Assembly: GCF_021789175.1 (NCBI RefSeq) | Contig: NZ_CP084560.1 | Location: forward strand, 434,001 to 498,000 | From: Arthrobacter sp. FW306-2-2C-D06B | GTDB lineage: Bacteria; Actinomycetota; Actinomycetes; Actinomycetales; Micrococcaceae | DNA: 64,000 bases | Direction: 5' to 3' | In this document: piece by piece, positions 5,773 to 13,970 of the stretch | How positions within the stretch are numbered: position 1 is the stretch's first letter | Layout of the letters: the number at the start of each line of letters is the position of its first letter | Notes under the pieces: model-generated | What the model was told of the DNA's origin: nothing | Databases searched by the model: none | Seen by the model: the letters and a program-made list of their open reading frames with translations, nothing else | Position numbers and translations under genes: made by a program

Positions 5773-6219
5773 ATGGATCCACAAAGCACCCGCGGCAACC
5801 GCGCAGCACCCGAACAGGATAAGAACTTGGCAGCGACAGCATGCAATGCGGTCTTTCACCCGGACGCCCTGCTCGACCTTGCAGAACAGCTGCAAGGCAC
5901 CACCATTCCCAGACGCTACGCGCTGACCTTTCTCGAAATGCTCCAGGCCCGTGTAGAACGAGTCCTCTCCACCATCGGCAACAATGACACCGAGGACGCC
6001 ATGGACGCCGTCCTCAGCCTCAAAGTCAACGCCCACATGGTCGGTGCACGCTCCATGGAGGAAACCTGCAACGGCCTCGAACAAAGGATCCTCCACGGCG
6101 ACATGCCAGGCGCGGCACGCAACGCCGCAGTCCTTCCCTGCAACATCGACACCCTCAGAACCGCCATGTCCGAGTTCCTTTTCGGCACGTTCGGCGACGG
6201 AACAACGGCGTCCAAGTAA
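5773..6219 (+). CDS. HPt-like helical protein lacking the phospho-histidine
   Basis: A 148-residue, all-helical, soluble protein. Residues 45-138 fit the histidine phosphotransfer (HPt) four-helix bundle: a helix ending in LSTIGNNDTEDAMDAV, then LSLKVNAHMVGARSMEETCN, then GLEQRILHGD and a last helix. In true HPt proteins the second segment reads H.LKGSA..LGA. Here Leu81 occupies the His position while Lys84, Gly91 and the following Cys-Leu-Glu pattern are kept. It therefore probably binds a receiver domain without relaying phosphate. The gene follows the secreted-protein genes by 10 bp with no ribosome binding site of its own, implying coupling. Confidence 0.65.
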   Translation: MDPQSTRGNRAAPEQDKNLAATACNAVFHPDALLDLAEQLQGTTIPRRYALTFLEMLQARVERVLSTIGNNDTEDAMDAVLSLKVNAHMVGARSMEETCNGLEQRILHGDMPGAARNAAVLPCNIDTLRTAMSEFLFGTFGDGTTASK

Positions 6220-6312
6220 TACCGAACCACGTGCGGAACCGCGGCCCCGAACTCACCCAGCCGGCAGCCTGAACGCAACCGTCGGTCTTGAGTGTCACCA
6301 CTGTCCCCGGCC

Positions 6313-7212
6313 CTACACCCGTTCCGCAGCCACCCGTTCCAGGACTTCCCGGCACGCCAGGATTGCCGGGTGGATCCGGCCGGCGGTGCGCGTCGAAGTG
6401 AAGACTGTCCGCTTGGGGAGCCCCGGGAGGTCCAGCAGCTGCACTGGCGTTGTCCGTCCCGTCCAGACGAGGTCCGGCATCAGGGCTACGGCATTGCCGG
6501 ATTCGATGAGCCGGATCTGTGCTTGGAGGTCTGCGGTTTCGTAACGGACGTCAGGCTCGAAACCGGCGGAGCGGCATGCTTGCTCCGCCCAGTGGCGGGA
6601 CGCCGCACCGCGCGGTTCCATGACCCATGGCAGCGCAGCCGTGTCCGCGAGCGAGGAAATCGATTCGCCGCCGAGGCCAATCGGGGGAGTGGCTAGCCTG
6701 ATGGCGTCGCTGGTCAGGGTGGCCCTGTCCAGGCCGGGGTGGTGCGGGGCGGCGTGTCCGGGGTATTGCTCGGCCACCACGATGTCGAAGTCGCGGGCCC
6801 ACGTTTCATAGAGCGCAGTCTCCGGTTCGCGTTGGATCATCTCGACGCGCACCTCGGGATACTCGCCCTTCATGATCGTGAGGAAGTCCGGCATGAGGGC
6901 CAAAGCGGCGGTTTGGAACACGGCCAGCCGGACCGTTCCAGTCACTGTGGAGAGAGACGCGGCCAAGTCCGTCTCGGCCCGCTCAAGGGTGGCCAGCAAC
7001 GACGCCGCGTGCTCCACCAGGATCTCGGCCTGCGGGGTCAGCTGCACGCGTCGCCCAGATTTCCGAAGCAGTTTCACGCCGGCTTCCTTCTCCAGCAAGG
7101 TCAACTGTTGGGACACCGACGACGGGCTGTACTTCATCGCGTCCGCCACCTCTGCGAGCGTTCCGCGGATCTTCAATTCGTGCAGCAAGCGCAGCCTACG
7201 GACATCCAGCAT
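6313..7212 (-). CDS. LysR-family regulator, probably of putA
   Basis: A 299-residue LysR regulator. ATG 7212 is chosen because GGAG lies six bases upstream and the HTH begins right after it (LDVRRLRLLHELKIRGTLAE, VADAMKYSPSSVSQQLTLLE). The rest is the usual two-lobed inducer-binding domain (TVTGTVRLAVFQTAALALMP onward). The gene is divergent from putA across 125 bp, the classic layout of a LysR activator and its target. Control of proline catabolism is inferred from position. Confidence 0.85.
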   Translation of the reverse strand: MLDVRRLRLLHELKIRGTLAEVADAMKYSPSSVSQQLTLLEKEAGVKLLRKSGRRVQLTPQAEILVEHAASLLATLERAETDLAASLSTVTGTVRLAVFQTAALALMPDFLTIMKGEYPEVRVEMIQREPETALYETWARDFDIVVAEQYPGHAAPHHPGLDRATLTSDAIRLATPPIGLGGESISSLADTAALPWVMEPRGAASRHWAEQACRSAGFEPDVRYETADLQAQIRLIESGNAVALMPDLVWTGRTTPVQLLDLPGLPKRTVFTSTRTAGRIHPAILACREVLERVAAERV

Positions 7213-7255
7213 TCGGTTCTCCAGAAGGGTCGAGAAATCTAATGAATATTCTTCA

Positions 7256-7271
7256 GAAAAGATCGCTTTTC
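7256..7271. promoter_or_regulatory. Palindrome in the lysR-putA intergenic region
   Basis: A perfect interrupted palindrome GAAAAG-ATCG-CTTTTC lies between the divergent LysR and putA genes, about 65 bp before the putA ATG. A GAATATTC palindrome sits just left of it. Either could be the LysR site or an operator shared by both promoters. The putA start is preceded by AAAGGAA. Confidence 0.5.
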
Positions 7272-7337
7272 CTAATCTGATTGTAGATCCATACTGATGG
7301 AAACAAAGCCCTCTCCGCACCAAAAGGAACGAAGCGC

Positions 7338-10300
7338 ATGAGCACACCAACCCGGGATTCGAGCATCGACGCCAGGACGCAATCCACCCCGGAATCCGGA
7401 CACCTCCAGGAGTTGGCCCACGAAGCCATCCAACTGGTTCGACACTGGCTCACCGAAGCCTCGAAGGTGCCCGTTGACGTTTCCGCCCAGCGCCTCGCCG
7501 GCGTCCTCAAGGACCCGAATGGCCTGGACTTCACGGTGGGATTCGTCGACGGCGTCATCCGCCCCGAGGACCTGACCGTCGCCGGCCGCAACCTGGCGAA
7601 GCTTGCCCCGAAGGTTCCGGCATTCCTGCCCTGGTACATGCGCGCTGCCGTGCGCACCGGCGGCGTCATGGCCCCGGTCCTGCCGCAAGTGGTCATCCCG
7701 ATCGCCCGCAAAGTCCTCCGTGACATGGTGGGCCACCTGATCGTGGACGCCACCGACGCCAAGCTCGGCCCCGCCATCGCCAAGATCAAGCAGAACGGCG
7801 TCCACCTGAACGTGAACCTCCTGGGCGAGGCCGTCCTGGGCGAACGCGAAGCCAGCCGCAGGCTCGAGGGAACCCTCAAACTCCTGGCTCGTGACGACGT
7901 CGACTACGTCTCCATCAAGGAGTCCTCCACGGTGGCCCCGCACTCGCTCTGGGCCTTCGATGAAGCAGTGGACCACGTGGTGGAGAAGCTCACGCCGCTT
8001 TATGAGCTGGCCGCATCGTTCCCCAAGCCCAAGTTCATCAACCTGGACATGGAGGAATACAAGGACCTGAGCCTGACCATGGCCGTGTTCACCCGGATCC
8101 TGGACAAGCCCGAATTCAAGAACCTCGAGGCCGGCATCGTGCTTCAGGCCTACCTCCCGGACGCGCTCTCGGCCATGCAGGAACTGCAGGAATGGGCTGC
8201 GGCACGCCGGGCAAACGGCGGCGCTCCCATCAAGGTGCGCGTCGTCAAGGGCGCCAACCTGCCCATGGAACAGGTCCAGGCGTCCATCCAGGGCTGGCCG
8301 CTCGCAACGTGGGGTACCAAGCAGGATTCGGACACCAACTACAAGCGCGTTCTCAACTACGCGCTCACCCCCGAGCACATCGATGCGGTCCGGATCGGCG
8401 TCGCCGGCCACAACCTCTTCGACGTTGCGTTTGCTTGGCTGCTGGCGAAGGAGCGCGGTGTCACGAAGGGCATCGAGTTCGAGATGCTCCTCGGCATGGC
8501 CACGGGCCAGGCCACGGCAGTCCGCAAGGACGTCGGAAGCCTGCTGCTGTACACGCCGGTAGTGCACCCGGGCGAGTTCGACGTCGCCATCGCGTACCTG
8601 ATCCGCCGCCTCGAAGAAGGCGCGAGCCAGGACAACTTCATGTCTGCCGTGTTCGAGCTCAGCGAGAACGAAACCCTGTTCGAACGCGAGAAGCAGCGTT
8701 TCCTCGCCTCGCTCGCACAGCTGGACGACGCCGTTCCGGCCCCCAACCGCACGCAGGACCGCAACAAGCCCGCGGCGGCCACCCCAAACCAGGGCTTCGC
8801 CAACACGCCGGACACCGATCCTGCCCTGCCCGCCAACCGGGCCTGGGGCCGCGCCATCCTGGAGCGCATCCCGGGCTCCACCGCCGGCAACGCGATCGTT
8901 GAAGCCAGCAAGGTCAGCGACCCGCAGGAACTGGAACGCATCATTGCCACCGCAGTGGAGCACGGCAAAGCCTGGGGCGCCATGCCGGCTGCCGAGCGCG
9001 CAGCCATCCTGCACCGTGCGGGCGACATCCTGGAATCCCGCCGGGCCGAGCTTCTTGAGGTCATGGCTTCCGAGACCGGCAAGACGATCGAACAGGGCGA
9101 CCCCGAAGTCAGCGAAGCAATCGACTTCGCGCACTACTACGCTGAGCGCGCCAAGGACCTGGAAACGGTCGACGGCGCCACGTTCGTCCCAGCGAACCTC
9201 ACCGTCGTGACCCCGCCATGGAACTTCCCGGTGGCGATTCCCGCAGGTTCCACGCTGGCGGCACTCGCGGCGGGATCCGCCGTCGTAATCAAACCGGCAA
9301 AGCAGGCCCGCCGCTCCGGTTCCGTCATGGTGGACGCGCTGTGGGAGGCCGGTGTGCCGCGCGAAGTGCTGGCGCTCGTGCAGCTCGAAGAACGCGAGCT
9401 GGGCACCCAGCTGGTCTCGCACCCCAGCGTTGACCGCGTGATCCTCACCGGCGGTTACGAGACCGCCGAGCTCTTCCGCTCCTTCCGGCAGGACCTCCCG
9501 CTGCTCGCGGAGACCTCCGGCAAGAACGCCATCATCGTCACCCCGCACGCGGACCTCGATCTCGCGGCCAAGGACGTCGTGTACTCGGCCTTCGGGCACG
9601 CCGGGCAGAAGTGCTCCGCCGCCTCGCTCGTGATCCTGGTGGGTTCGGTTGCCACCTCCGAGCGCTTCCACAACCAGCTCATTGATGCTGCCCGCTCGCT
9701 CAAGGTGGGCTACCCGGAAGAGGCCACCACCCAAATGGGGCCCATCATCGAGGCGGCCAACGGCAAGCTCCTCAACGCGCTGACTACCCTCGGCGACGGT
9801 GAGACCTGGGCCGTGAAGCCGGAGAAGCTCGACGAGACCGGCCGTCTGTGGTCCCCGGGCATCCGGTTCGGCGTCAAGCGCGGCTCCTACTTCCACTTGA
9901 CCGAGTTCTTCGGACCGGTCCTCGGGGTCATGACGGCGTCCACCTTGGAAGAGGCCATCGCCATCCAGAATGAGATCGAATACGGACTCACGGCCGGACT
10001 GCACTCGCTCGATTCCGATGAGATGGAAGTCTGGCTGGACACCATCCAGGCCGGCAACCTCTACGTGAACCGCGGCATCACGGGCGCCATCGTCCAGCGT
10101 CAGCCGTTCGGCGGCTGGAAGAAGTCCGCCGTGGGCGCGGGCACCAAAGCCGGCGGACCCAACTACCTGGTCGGACTGGGCAGCTGGCTCCCCGCAGAGC
10201 CCGGCGCGAAGCGCGGTGCCACGCTCAAGGGTGCGGCAGCTTCGATCCTGGCAGCGGCAAAGGCCGCAAGCCCGCTCGTTGAGGCCAGCGACGCGGAGGC

Positions 10301-10817
10301 CCTGCAGAAGGCCCTCTTCAGTGACGCCGAGGCATGGGCCACGGAATTCGGCACCCGCAAGGACGTCTCCGGCCTGACTGCCGAGCGCAACGTCTTCCGG
10401 TACCGGGCCGTCCCTGTGACCATCCGCCTGTCCGAGGGCGGGAAGCTCGTGGACTTGCTTCGCGTCGTGGCAGCCGGGGCAGTGGCGGGTTCGGCACTCA
10501 CGGTGTCCTCCGCCGTCGAGCTTCCCGAAGCCGTTATCGCAGCGTTCGCGGGACTCGGGGTGAGCACCCGCATCCAGAACGACGCCGAATGGCTGGCTTC
10601 CGCGGCAGGCATCAACGGTGGCCGCATCCGCCTGATCGGCGGGGACAGCAGCGCACTGAGCGCAGCGACCGGCGGTCGTCCCGACGTCGCGATCTACCAC
10701 GGCACGGTGACCCCGGCCGGACGCATCGAGATGCTGCCGTTCCTGCACGAGCAGGCCATCAGCATCACGGCGCACCGCTTCGGCACTCCGAACCACCTGT
10801 CGGACTCGCTGATCTAG
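7338..10817 (+). CDS. putA: Bifunctional proline dehydrogenase / glutamate-semialdehyde dehydrogenase
   Basis: A 1159-residue fused PutA that oxidises proline to P5C with FAD and then P5C/glutamate semialdehyde to glutamate with NAD. The proline dehydrogenase barrel spans about residues 100-450 (SIKESSTVAPHSLWAFDEAV, RVVKGANLPME, DSDTNYKRVL, EFEMLLGMA). The ALDH domain runs from about 510 to 960, with PPWNFPVAIP, SGKNAIIV and the catalytic Cys759 in GHAGQKCSAASL. About 200 further residues form the C-terminal domain. There is no N-terminal DNA-binding domain, consistent with a separate LysR regulator next door. AAAGGAA precedes the ATG, and a strong terminator follows. Confidence 0.95.
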   Translation: MSTPTRDSSIDARTQSTPESGHLQELAHEAIQLVRHWLTEASKVPVDVSAQRLAGVLKDPNGLDFTVGFVDGVIRPEDLTVAGRNLAKLAPKVPAFLPWYMRAAVRTGGVMAPVLPQVVIPIARKVLRDMVGHLIVDATDAKLGPAIAKIKQNGVHLNVNLLGEAVLGEREASRRLEGTLKLLARDDVDYVSIKESSTVAPHSLWAFDEAVDHVVEKLTPLYELAASFPKPKFINLDMEEYKDLSLTMAVFTRILDKPEFKNLEAGIVLQAYLPDALSAMQELQEWAAARRANGGAPIKVRVVKGANLPMEQVQASIQGWPLATWGTKQDSDTNYKRVLNYALTPEHIDAVRIGVAGHNLFDVAFAWLLAKERGVTKGIEFEMLLGMATGQATAVRKDVGSLLLYTPVVHPGEFDVAIAYLIRRLEEGASQDNFMSAVFELSENETLFEREKQRFLASLAQLDDAVPAPNRTQDRNKPAAATPNQGFANTPDTDPALPANRAWGRAILERIPGSTAGNAIVEASKVSDPQELERIIATAVEHGKAWGAMPAAERAAILHRAGDILESRRAELLEVMASETGKTIEQGDPEVSEAIDFAHYYAERAKDLETVDGATFVPANLTVVTPPWNFPVAIPAGSTLAALAAGSAVVIKPAKQARRSGSVMVDALWEAGVPREVLALVQLEERELGTQLVSHPSVDRVILTGGYETAELFRSFRQDLPLLAETSGKNAIIVTPHADLDLAAKDVVYSAFGHAGQKCSAASLVILVGSVATSERFHNQLIDAARSLKVGYPEEATTQMGPIIEAANGKLLNALTTLGDGETWAVKPEKLDETGRLWSPGIRFGVKRGSYFHLTEFFGPVLGVMTASTLEEAIAIQNEIEYGLTAGLHSLDSDEMEVWLDTIQAGNLYVNRGITGAIVQRQPFGGWKKSAVGAGTKAGGPNYLVGLGSWLPAEPGAKRGATLKGAAASILAAAKAASPLVEASDAEALQKALFSDAEAWATEFGTRKDVSGLTAERNVFRYRAVPVTIRLSEGGKLVDLLRVVAAGAVAGSALTVSSAVELPEAVIAAFAGLGVSTRIQNDAEWLASAAGINGGRIRLIGGDSSALSAATGGRPDVAIYHGTVTPAGRIEMLPFLHEQAISITAHRFGTPNHLSDSLI

Positions 10818-10826
10818 CGATTCGTC

Positions 10827-10873
10827 AAAGAAGCCCGGCGGGACGGCCACAAGCCCTTCCGCCGGGCTTCTTT
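10827..10873. terminator. Bidirectional terminator after putA
   Basis: A perfect 15-bp stem, AAAGAAGCCCGGCGG (10827-10841) with CCGCCGGGCTTCTTT (10859-10873), separates putA from the convergent MpaB-like gene. T-rich ends on both strands suit termination in both directions. Confidence 0.9.
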
Positions 10874-10877
10874 GCGT

Positions 10878-11789
10878 CTATGCCTCGTACCCCAAGCGCC
10901 GCAACCGCTGGCGGGCGGCCTGCTCGCTGGGGCCGCTGCGGCCCAAAGTCAGGCGCACGACGGCGAGGACCACCCGCGCGGCGAGAATCGACGGCAGCGG
11001 GATGGGGCCAAAACGGGCCTTTTCCAGCCCCAACAGTTCCCGATACCGGGGTTCCAGGCTGGCCACGGCCGCGGCGAACAAAATCCGGTAACCGGGTTGC
11101 AGCGACGCTTTCAACGGGGGATATCGGATGAATTCGATGGTTTCCCTGAGCCGCTCGTCCGCGCGGAGATGGCCGGAGGCATACCACTGGTCCATTTCCG
11201 ACGCCACCTCGGCGAGGCTCAGGGGAGGGTCCTCGACTCCCATCAGGCGGCCGGCCTGGGCCCACTCGCGGATGTACGCGTCGGCGCCGCCGGGGACAGC
11301 ACCTCCCCAGATCCTGTGCGCCGCCACGAAGGAATCCGCGTACGCCACGTGGACCCAGCGGAGAAGCTCGGGATCGTTGGCTGAATACTCGCGGGTTTGT
11401 CCCTGGGCGTCGACGTAGCTGCCCTTGACGGAGTCATGGACCCGCCGCACGAAGCGGGTTGCCGTTTGCGCTGCCTCCATGGAGCCGTAGCTCACGGTGA
11501 AGATCCAACGGATGGTATTTGCCAGCCGGCCGAGGGGATCCCTTTTGAAGCCTGAATGGTCGTACACGCCCGCCAAGGCGCCGGGGTGCAGGGACTGCAT
11601 GAGCAGCACCCGGATTCCCGCGACGATCGTGGGCATGGACCCGTGGACGGCCCAGACGGCCGATCCGGGAAGGTGGTATCCGGGGTCGTTTCCCTCCGCA
11701 AGCCGCAGCACCCAGTCAGGCGTGGACTGCGGGTGACCCGTAAAAGTCGTCCGCAGTTCCGCTTGCCACTTCTTCAGGAAGTTGACCAT
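10878..11789 (-). CDS. MpaB-family oxygenase (DUF2236/latex-clearing-protein-like)
   Basis: A 303-residue cytoplasmic protein beginning MVNFLKKWQAELRTTFTGHP. It has the features of the oxygenase MpaB/DUF2236 family: HLPGSAVWAVHGSMPTIVAG, LMQSLHPGALAGVYDHSGF, and a central helix RWVHVAYADSFVAAHRIWGG whose His residues are candidate heme ligands. Family members are b-type heme proteins related to the rubber oxygenase Lcp; most have no known substrate. A longer frame to 11879 exists but the extra residues look non-coding. It is convergent with putA and downstream of the MFS transporter gene, probably as a separate unit. Confidence 0.8.
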   Translation of the reverse strand: MVNFLKKWQAELRTTFTGHPQSTPDWVLRLAEGNDPGYHLPGSAVWAVHGSMPTIVAGIRVLLMQSLHPGALAGVYDHSGFKRDPLGRLANTIRWIFTVSYGSMEAAQTATRFVRRVHDSVKGSYVDAQGQTREYSANDPELLRWVHVAYADSFVAAHRIWGGAVPGGADAYIREWAQAGRLMGVEDPPLSLAEVASEMDQWYASGHLRADERLRETIEFIRYPPLKASLQPGYRILFAAAVASLEPRYRELLGLEKARFGPIPLPSILAARVVLAVVRLTLGRSGPSEQAARQRLRRLGYEA

Positions 11790-11838
11790 GGTCCATTGTT
11801 GCGCAGCATTCTGTTGGCGCAAGGTGCCGCCTTGTTTA

Positions 11839-11886
11839 CGCAAAGGTGCCGGCCTGCTGTGGTAACAGCGGGCCGGCACCTTTGCG
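11839..11886 (-). terminator. Long hairpin, probable terminator of the MFS gene
   Basis: A perfect 16-bp inverted repeat, CGCAAAGGTGCCGGCC (11839-11854) with GGCCGGCACCTTTGCG (11871-11886), begins 10 bp after the MFS stop. It lacks a strong T run, so termination efficiency is uncertain, but its position between two same-strand genes supports the call. Confidence 0.7.
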
Positions 11887-11895
11887 CGAATCCGT

Positions 11896-13362
11896 TTAGG
11901 CTGCGGGTTGTTCAGTAAGTGCCCGACGGCGGCGTGCCGGGGACGCTGCCACCAGCAGCGCCGCGATTGCCACGGCAGCGCTCAGGACCAGGCCGGGCCG
12001 GTATTGATCGAGCATGGCCGCCGCGCTGAGCGTGCTGCTGGTGCCTGCGCCGGTGTCATGCCCGCTCACCAGGGCCGTCGTCACGGCAAGGACCAAAGCC
12101 GCCCCAACCTGCGTGCTGGTCTGGATGAGTCCGGCGGCCAGCCCCTGCTCCGAATCCCGGATTCCAGCGGTGGCTTGGACGTTGATGGACGGGAAGGCCA
12201 AGGCGAAACCGATGCCCAGCAGGATGACCGAGGGCAGGATGTCGAGCACGTAGTTGGGTGAGGTCCCAACGCGGAGGAACAAGACGTAGCCAAGTCCCAT
12301 GGCGGTCAGGCCGGCGAGGATGAGCTTCGGGGCGCCGAATTTCTCGATGAACCTATCCGCGAAGGGTGCGCTCGTCGCCACCAGCAGCCCGGTGGGAAGC
12401 AAGGCAAGCGCCATGCCCAGGGGAGACCAGCCGAGCACCGACTGCAAGTACATGGTGAGAATGAACTGGAAGCTCAGGTAGGAACCGAACAGTCCAACCG
12501 CGCTCAGGTTGGCGCGGGCCACCCAGCCTTCACGAAGGATGCCGAAACGGATGAGGGGGTGTTTGACCCGGTTTTCGATGACGGCGAAGGTTGCCAGCAC
12601 GGCAGCAGAGATAGCGAATCCGGCGATTGTTGCCACAGATCCCCAGCCCTTCTCCGGAGCTGAAACCAAGGTGTACACGAGGCCAAGCATGCCGAGCGCG
12701 AGGGTGACAGCGCCCCAGACATCATGGCCGCTCTTTTCCGTGGACGGCCTGTCCCGGGGAATGAACAGCAAGCCAAGAACCACGACGGCGACGGCGATCG
12801 GCACCGACACCAGGAACGTCCAGCGCCAGCTCAAGCTGGTCATGAGCCCGCCGACCACCAGCCCGAGCGAAAAGCCGCTCGCGCCGAACGTGGTGAAGAT
12901 GGACAGCGCCTTGTTGCGCTCGCGGCCTTCAGCGAAGTTGGTGGTGATGATTGAGAACCCGGTAGGGGCAGTGAACGCCGCGGCCAGGCCTTTGACGAAA
13001 CGCGTGGCGATCAGGAGGGTGGGGTCATCCACGAGGCCGCCGAGGAGTGAAGCAGCAGCGAACACGGTCAAGGCGATCAGGAAGATCCGACGCCGGCCCA
13101 ACAGGTCGGCGAGCCGTCCGCCCAGGAGCAAGAGGCTCCCGTAGCCCAGGACGTAAGCGGAAACGATCCACTGCAGGGAATCGGTTCCGAGGTGGAGTTC
13201 GTGGCCGATGGAGGGAAGGGCTACGCCCACCATGGAAACGTCCAGGCCGTCGAGAGCCAGGACCGTGCACACCACCATCAGCAGCAGCCACTGGGCCCGG
13301 CTCCAGCGGACGGCTGTATGGAGCTGCTCGGCAGATCTAGTGAGGGTGCTTGGTGAAGTCAT
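11896..13362 (-). CDS. MFS drug efflux transporter, DHA2/EmrB-QacA type (14 TM)
   Basis: A 488-residue integral membrane protein with the length and motifs of the 14-helix DHA2 drug:proton antiporters. The first helix carries VCTVLALDGLDVSMVGVALP, motif A reads GRLADLLGRRRIFL, and motif C-like Gly-rich stretches follow in helix 5 (ASGFSLGLVVGGLM). It probably exports hydrophobic or cationic compounds. It is divergent from a marR gene across 96 bp with palindromic operator sites, so expression is likely induced when a ligand releases MarR. The specific substrate cannot be read from sequence. Confidence 0.88.
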   Translation of the reverse strand: MTSPSTLTRSAEQLHTAVRWSRAQWLLLMVVCTVLALDGLDVSMVGVALPSIGHELHLGTDSLQWIVSAYVLGYGSLLLLGGRLADLLGRRRIFLIALTVFAAASLLGGLVDDPTLLIATRFVKGLAAAFTAPTGFSIITTNFAEGRERNKALSIFTTFGASGFSLGLVVGGLMTSLSWRWTFLVSVPIAVAVVVLGLLFIPRDRPSTEKSGHDVWGAVTLALGMLGLVYTLVSAPEKGWGSVATIAGFAISAAVLATFAVIENRVKHPLIRFGILREGWVARANLSAVGLFGSYLSFQFILTMYLQSVLGWSPLGMALALLPTGLLVATSAPFADRFIEKFGAPKLILAGLTAMGLGYVLFLRVGTSPNYVLDILPSVILLGIGFALAFPSINVQATAGIRDSEQGLAAGLIQTSTQVGAALVLAVTTALVSGHDTGAGTSSTLSAAAMLDQYRPGLVLSAAVAIAALLVAASPARRRRALTEQPAA

Positions 13363-13375
13363 GGTTTCAATCTAT

Positions 13376-13395
13376 ATGACACGTCATTCAATGAC
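13376..13395. promoter_or_regulatory. MarR-type operator overlapping the MFS promoter
   Basis: Three alternating half-sites ATGAC-AC-GTCAT-TCA-ATGAC lie between the MFS and marR starts, forming two overlapping palindromes. On the minus strand they fall between a -35 TTGTCA and a -10 TAGATT spaced 17 bp apart, so a bound MarR would block RNA polymerase at the efflux promoter. A single ATGACGTG near 13418 lies before the marR promoter. Confidence 0.65.
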
Positions 13396-13423
13396 AAGGA
13401 ATATGACTAGGAATCTTATGACG

Positions 13424-13452
13424 TGGACTTTATCTGGGGATTCGGCTAGAAT
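13424..13452 (+). promoter_or_regulatory. Promoter of marR, probably leaderless
   Basis: TGGACT (13424-13429) and TAGAAT (13447-13452) are spaced by 17 bp and fit a SigA-type promoter. The ATG of marR begins seven bases after the -10 box, where transcription should start. The mRNA is therefore predicted to have no leader, in keeping with the absence of a ribosome binding site. Confidence 0.6.
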
Positions 13453-13458
13453 CGGGCC

Positions 13459-13839
13459 ATGGCAACAACGCAGGATCGCCAGCTGGTTGAGCAATGGCGC
13501 AGCATCCAGAACTCGTACTTCCGCACCGCGGCCGCCATCGACCGCGCCCTCGAAGCCAAGTTCGACATCGGCTTGAACGAATTCGAAATCCTCGATCTCG
13601 TTGCCGAAAGCGTCGACTCTGCCTGCCGCATGAAGGCACTCGGGGAGCGGACTCCCATGACCCAGAGCGCCGTCTCCAAGGTTGTTGACCGCCTGGAGAA
13701 AGCCGGACTCGTCTCCCGCGTAACTTGCACCGATGACCGCCGCTCGCTGTACCTCGAGCTGACCGACGCCGGCCGCACGCTGCATTCGGATGCCGCCGTC
13801 GAGCACCGCGCGCTGCTGAAAGAGAACCTCGGCGAGTAG
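13459..13839 (+). CDS. MarR-family transcriptional repressor
   Basis: A 126-residue MarR protein. The winged HTH covers about residues 40-105: NEFEILDLVAES, then TPMTQSAVSKVVDRLEKAGL (recognition helix) and the wing TCTDDRRSLYLELTDAGR with the conserved D.R...L.LT..G signature. N- and C-terminal helices make the dimer. It is divergent from the efflux gene and almost certainly represses both. Members of this family release DNA on binding aromatic or drug-like ligands. Confidence 0.9.
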   Translation: MATTQDRQLVEQWRSIQNSYFRTAAAIDRALEAKFDIGLNEFEILDLVAESVDSACRMKALGERTPMTQSAVSKVVDRLEKAGLVSRVTCTDDRRSLYLELTDAGRTLHSDAAVEHRALLKENLGE

Positions 13840-13970
13840 CCCGCTACGCTCCGGCGAGTGTTTCGCGGACCGGCCAAGTATGAAGTCGAGTGTTCCCATT
13901 CGATTTCATAGCGGCCACAATGGGACAAGCGCGCCCGTACTGGGGATGAGCGCCTGTCTCAGGAGCCGCT

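Noticed and set aside
7272..10850. A 1,192-codon open frame antisense to putA
   Set aside because: It mirrors putA in a GC-rich gene, its translation is rich in Gly, Arg and His with no domain, and putA is certain. Long antisense frames are a codon-bias artefact.
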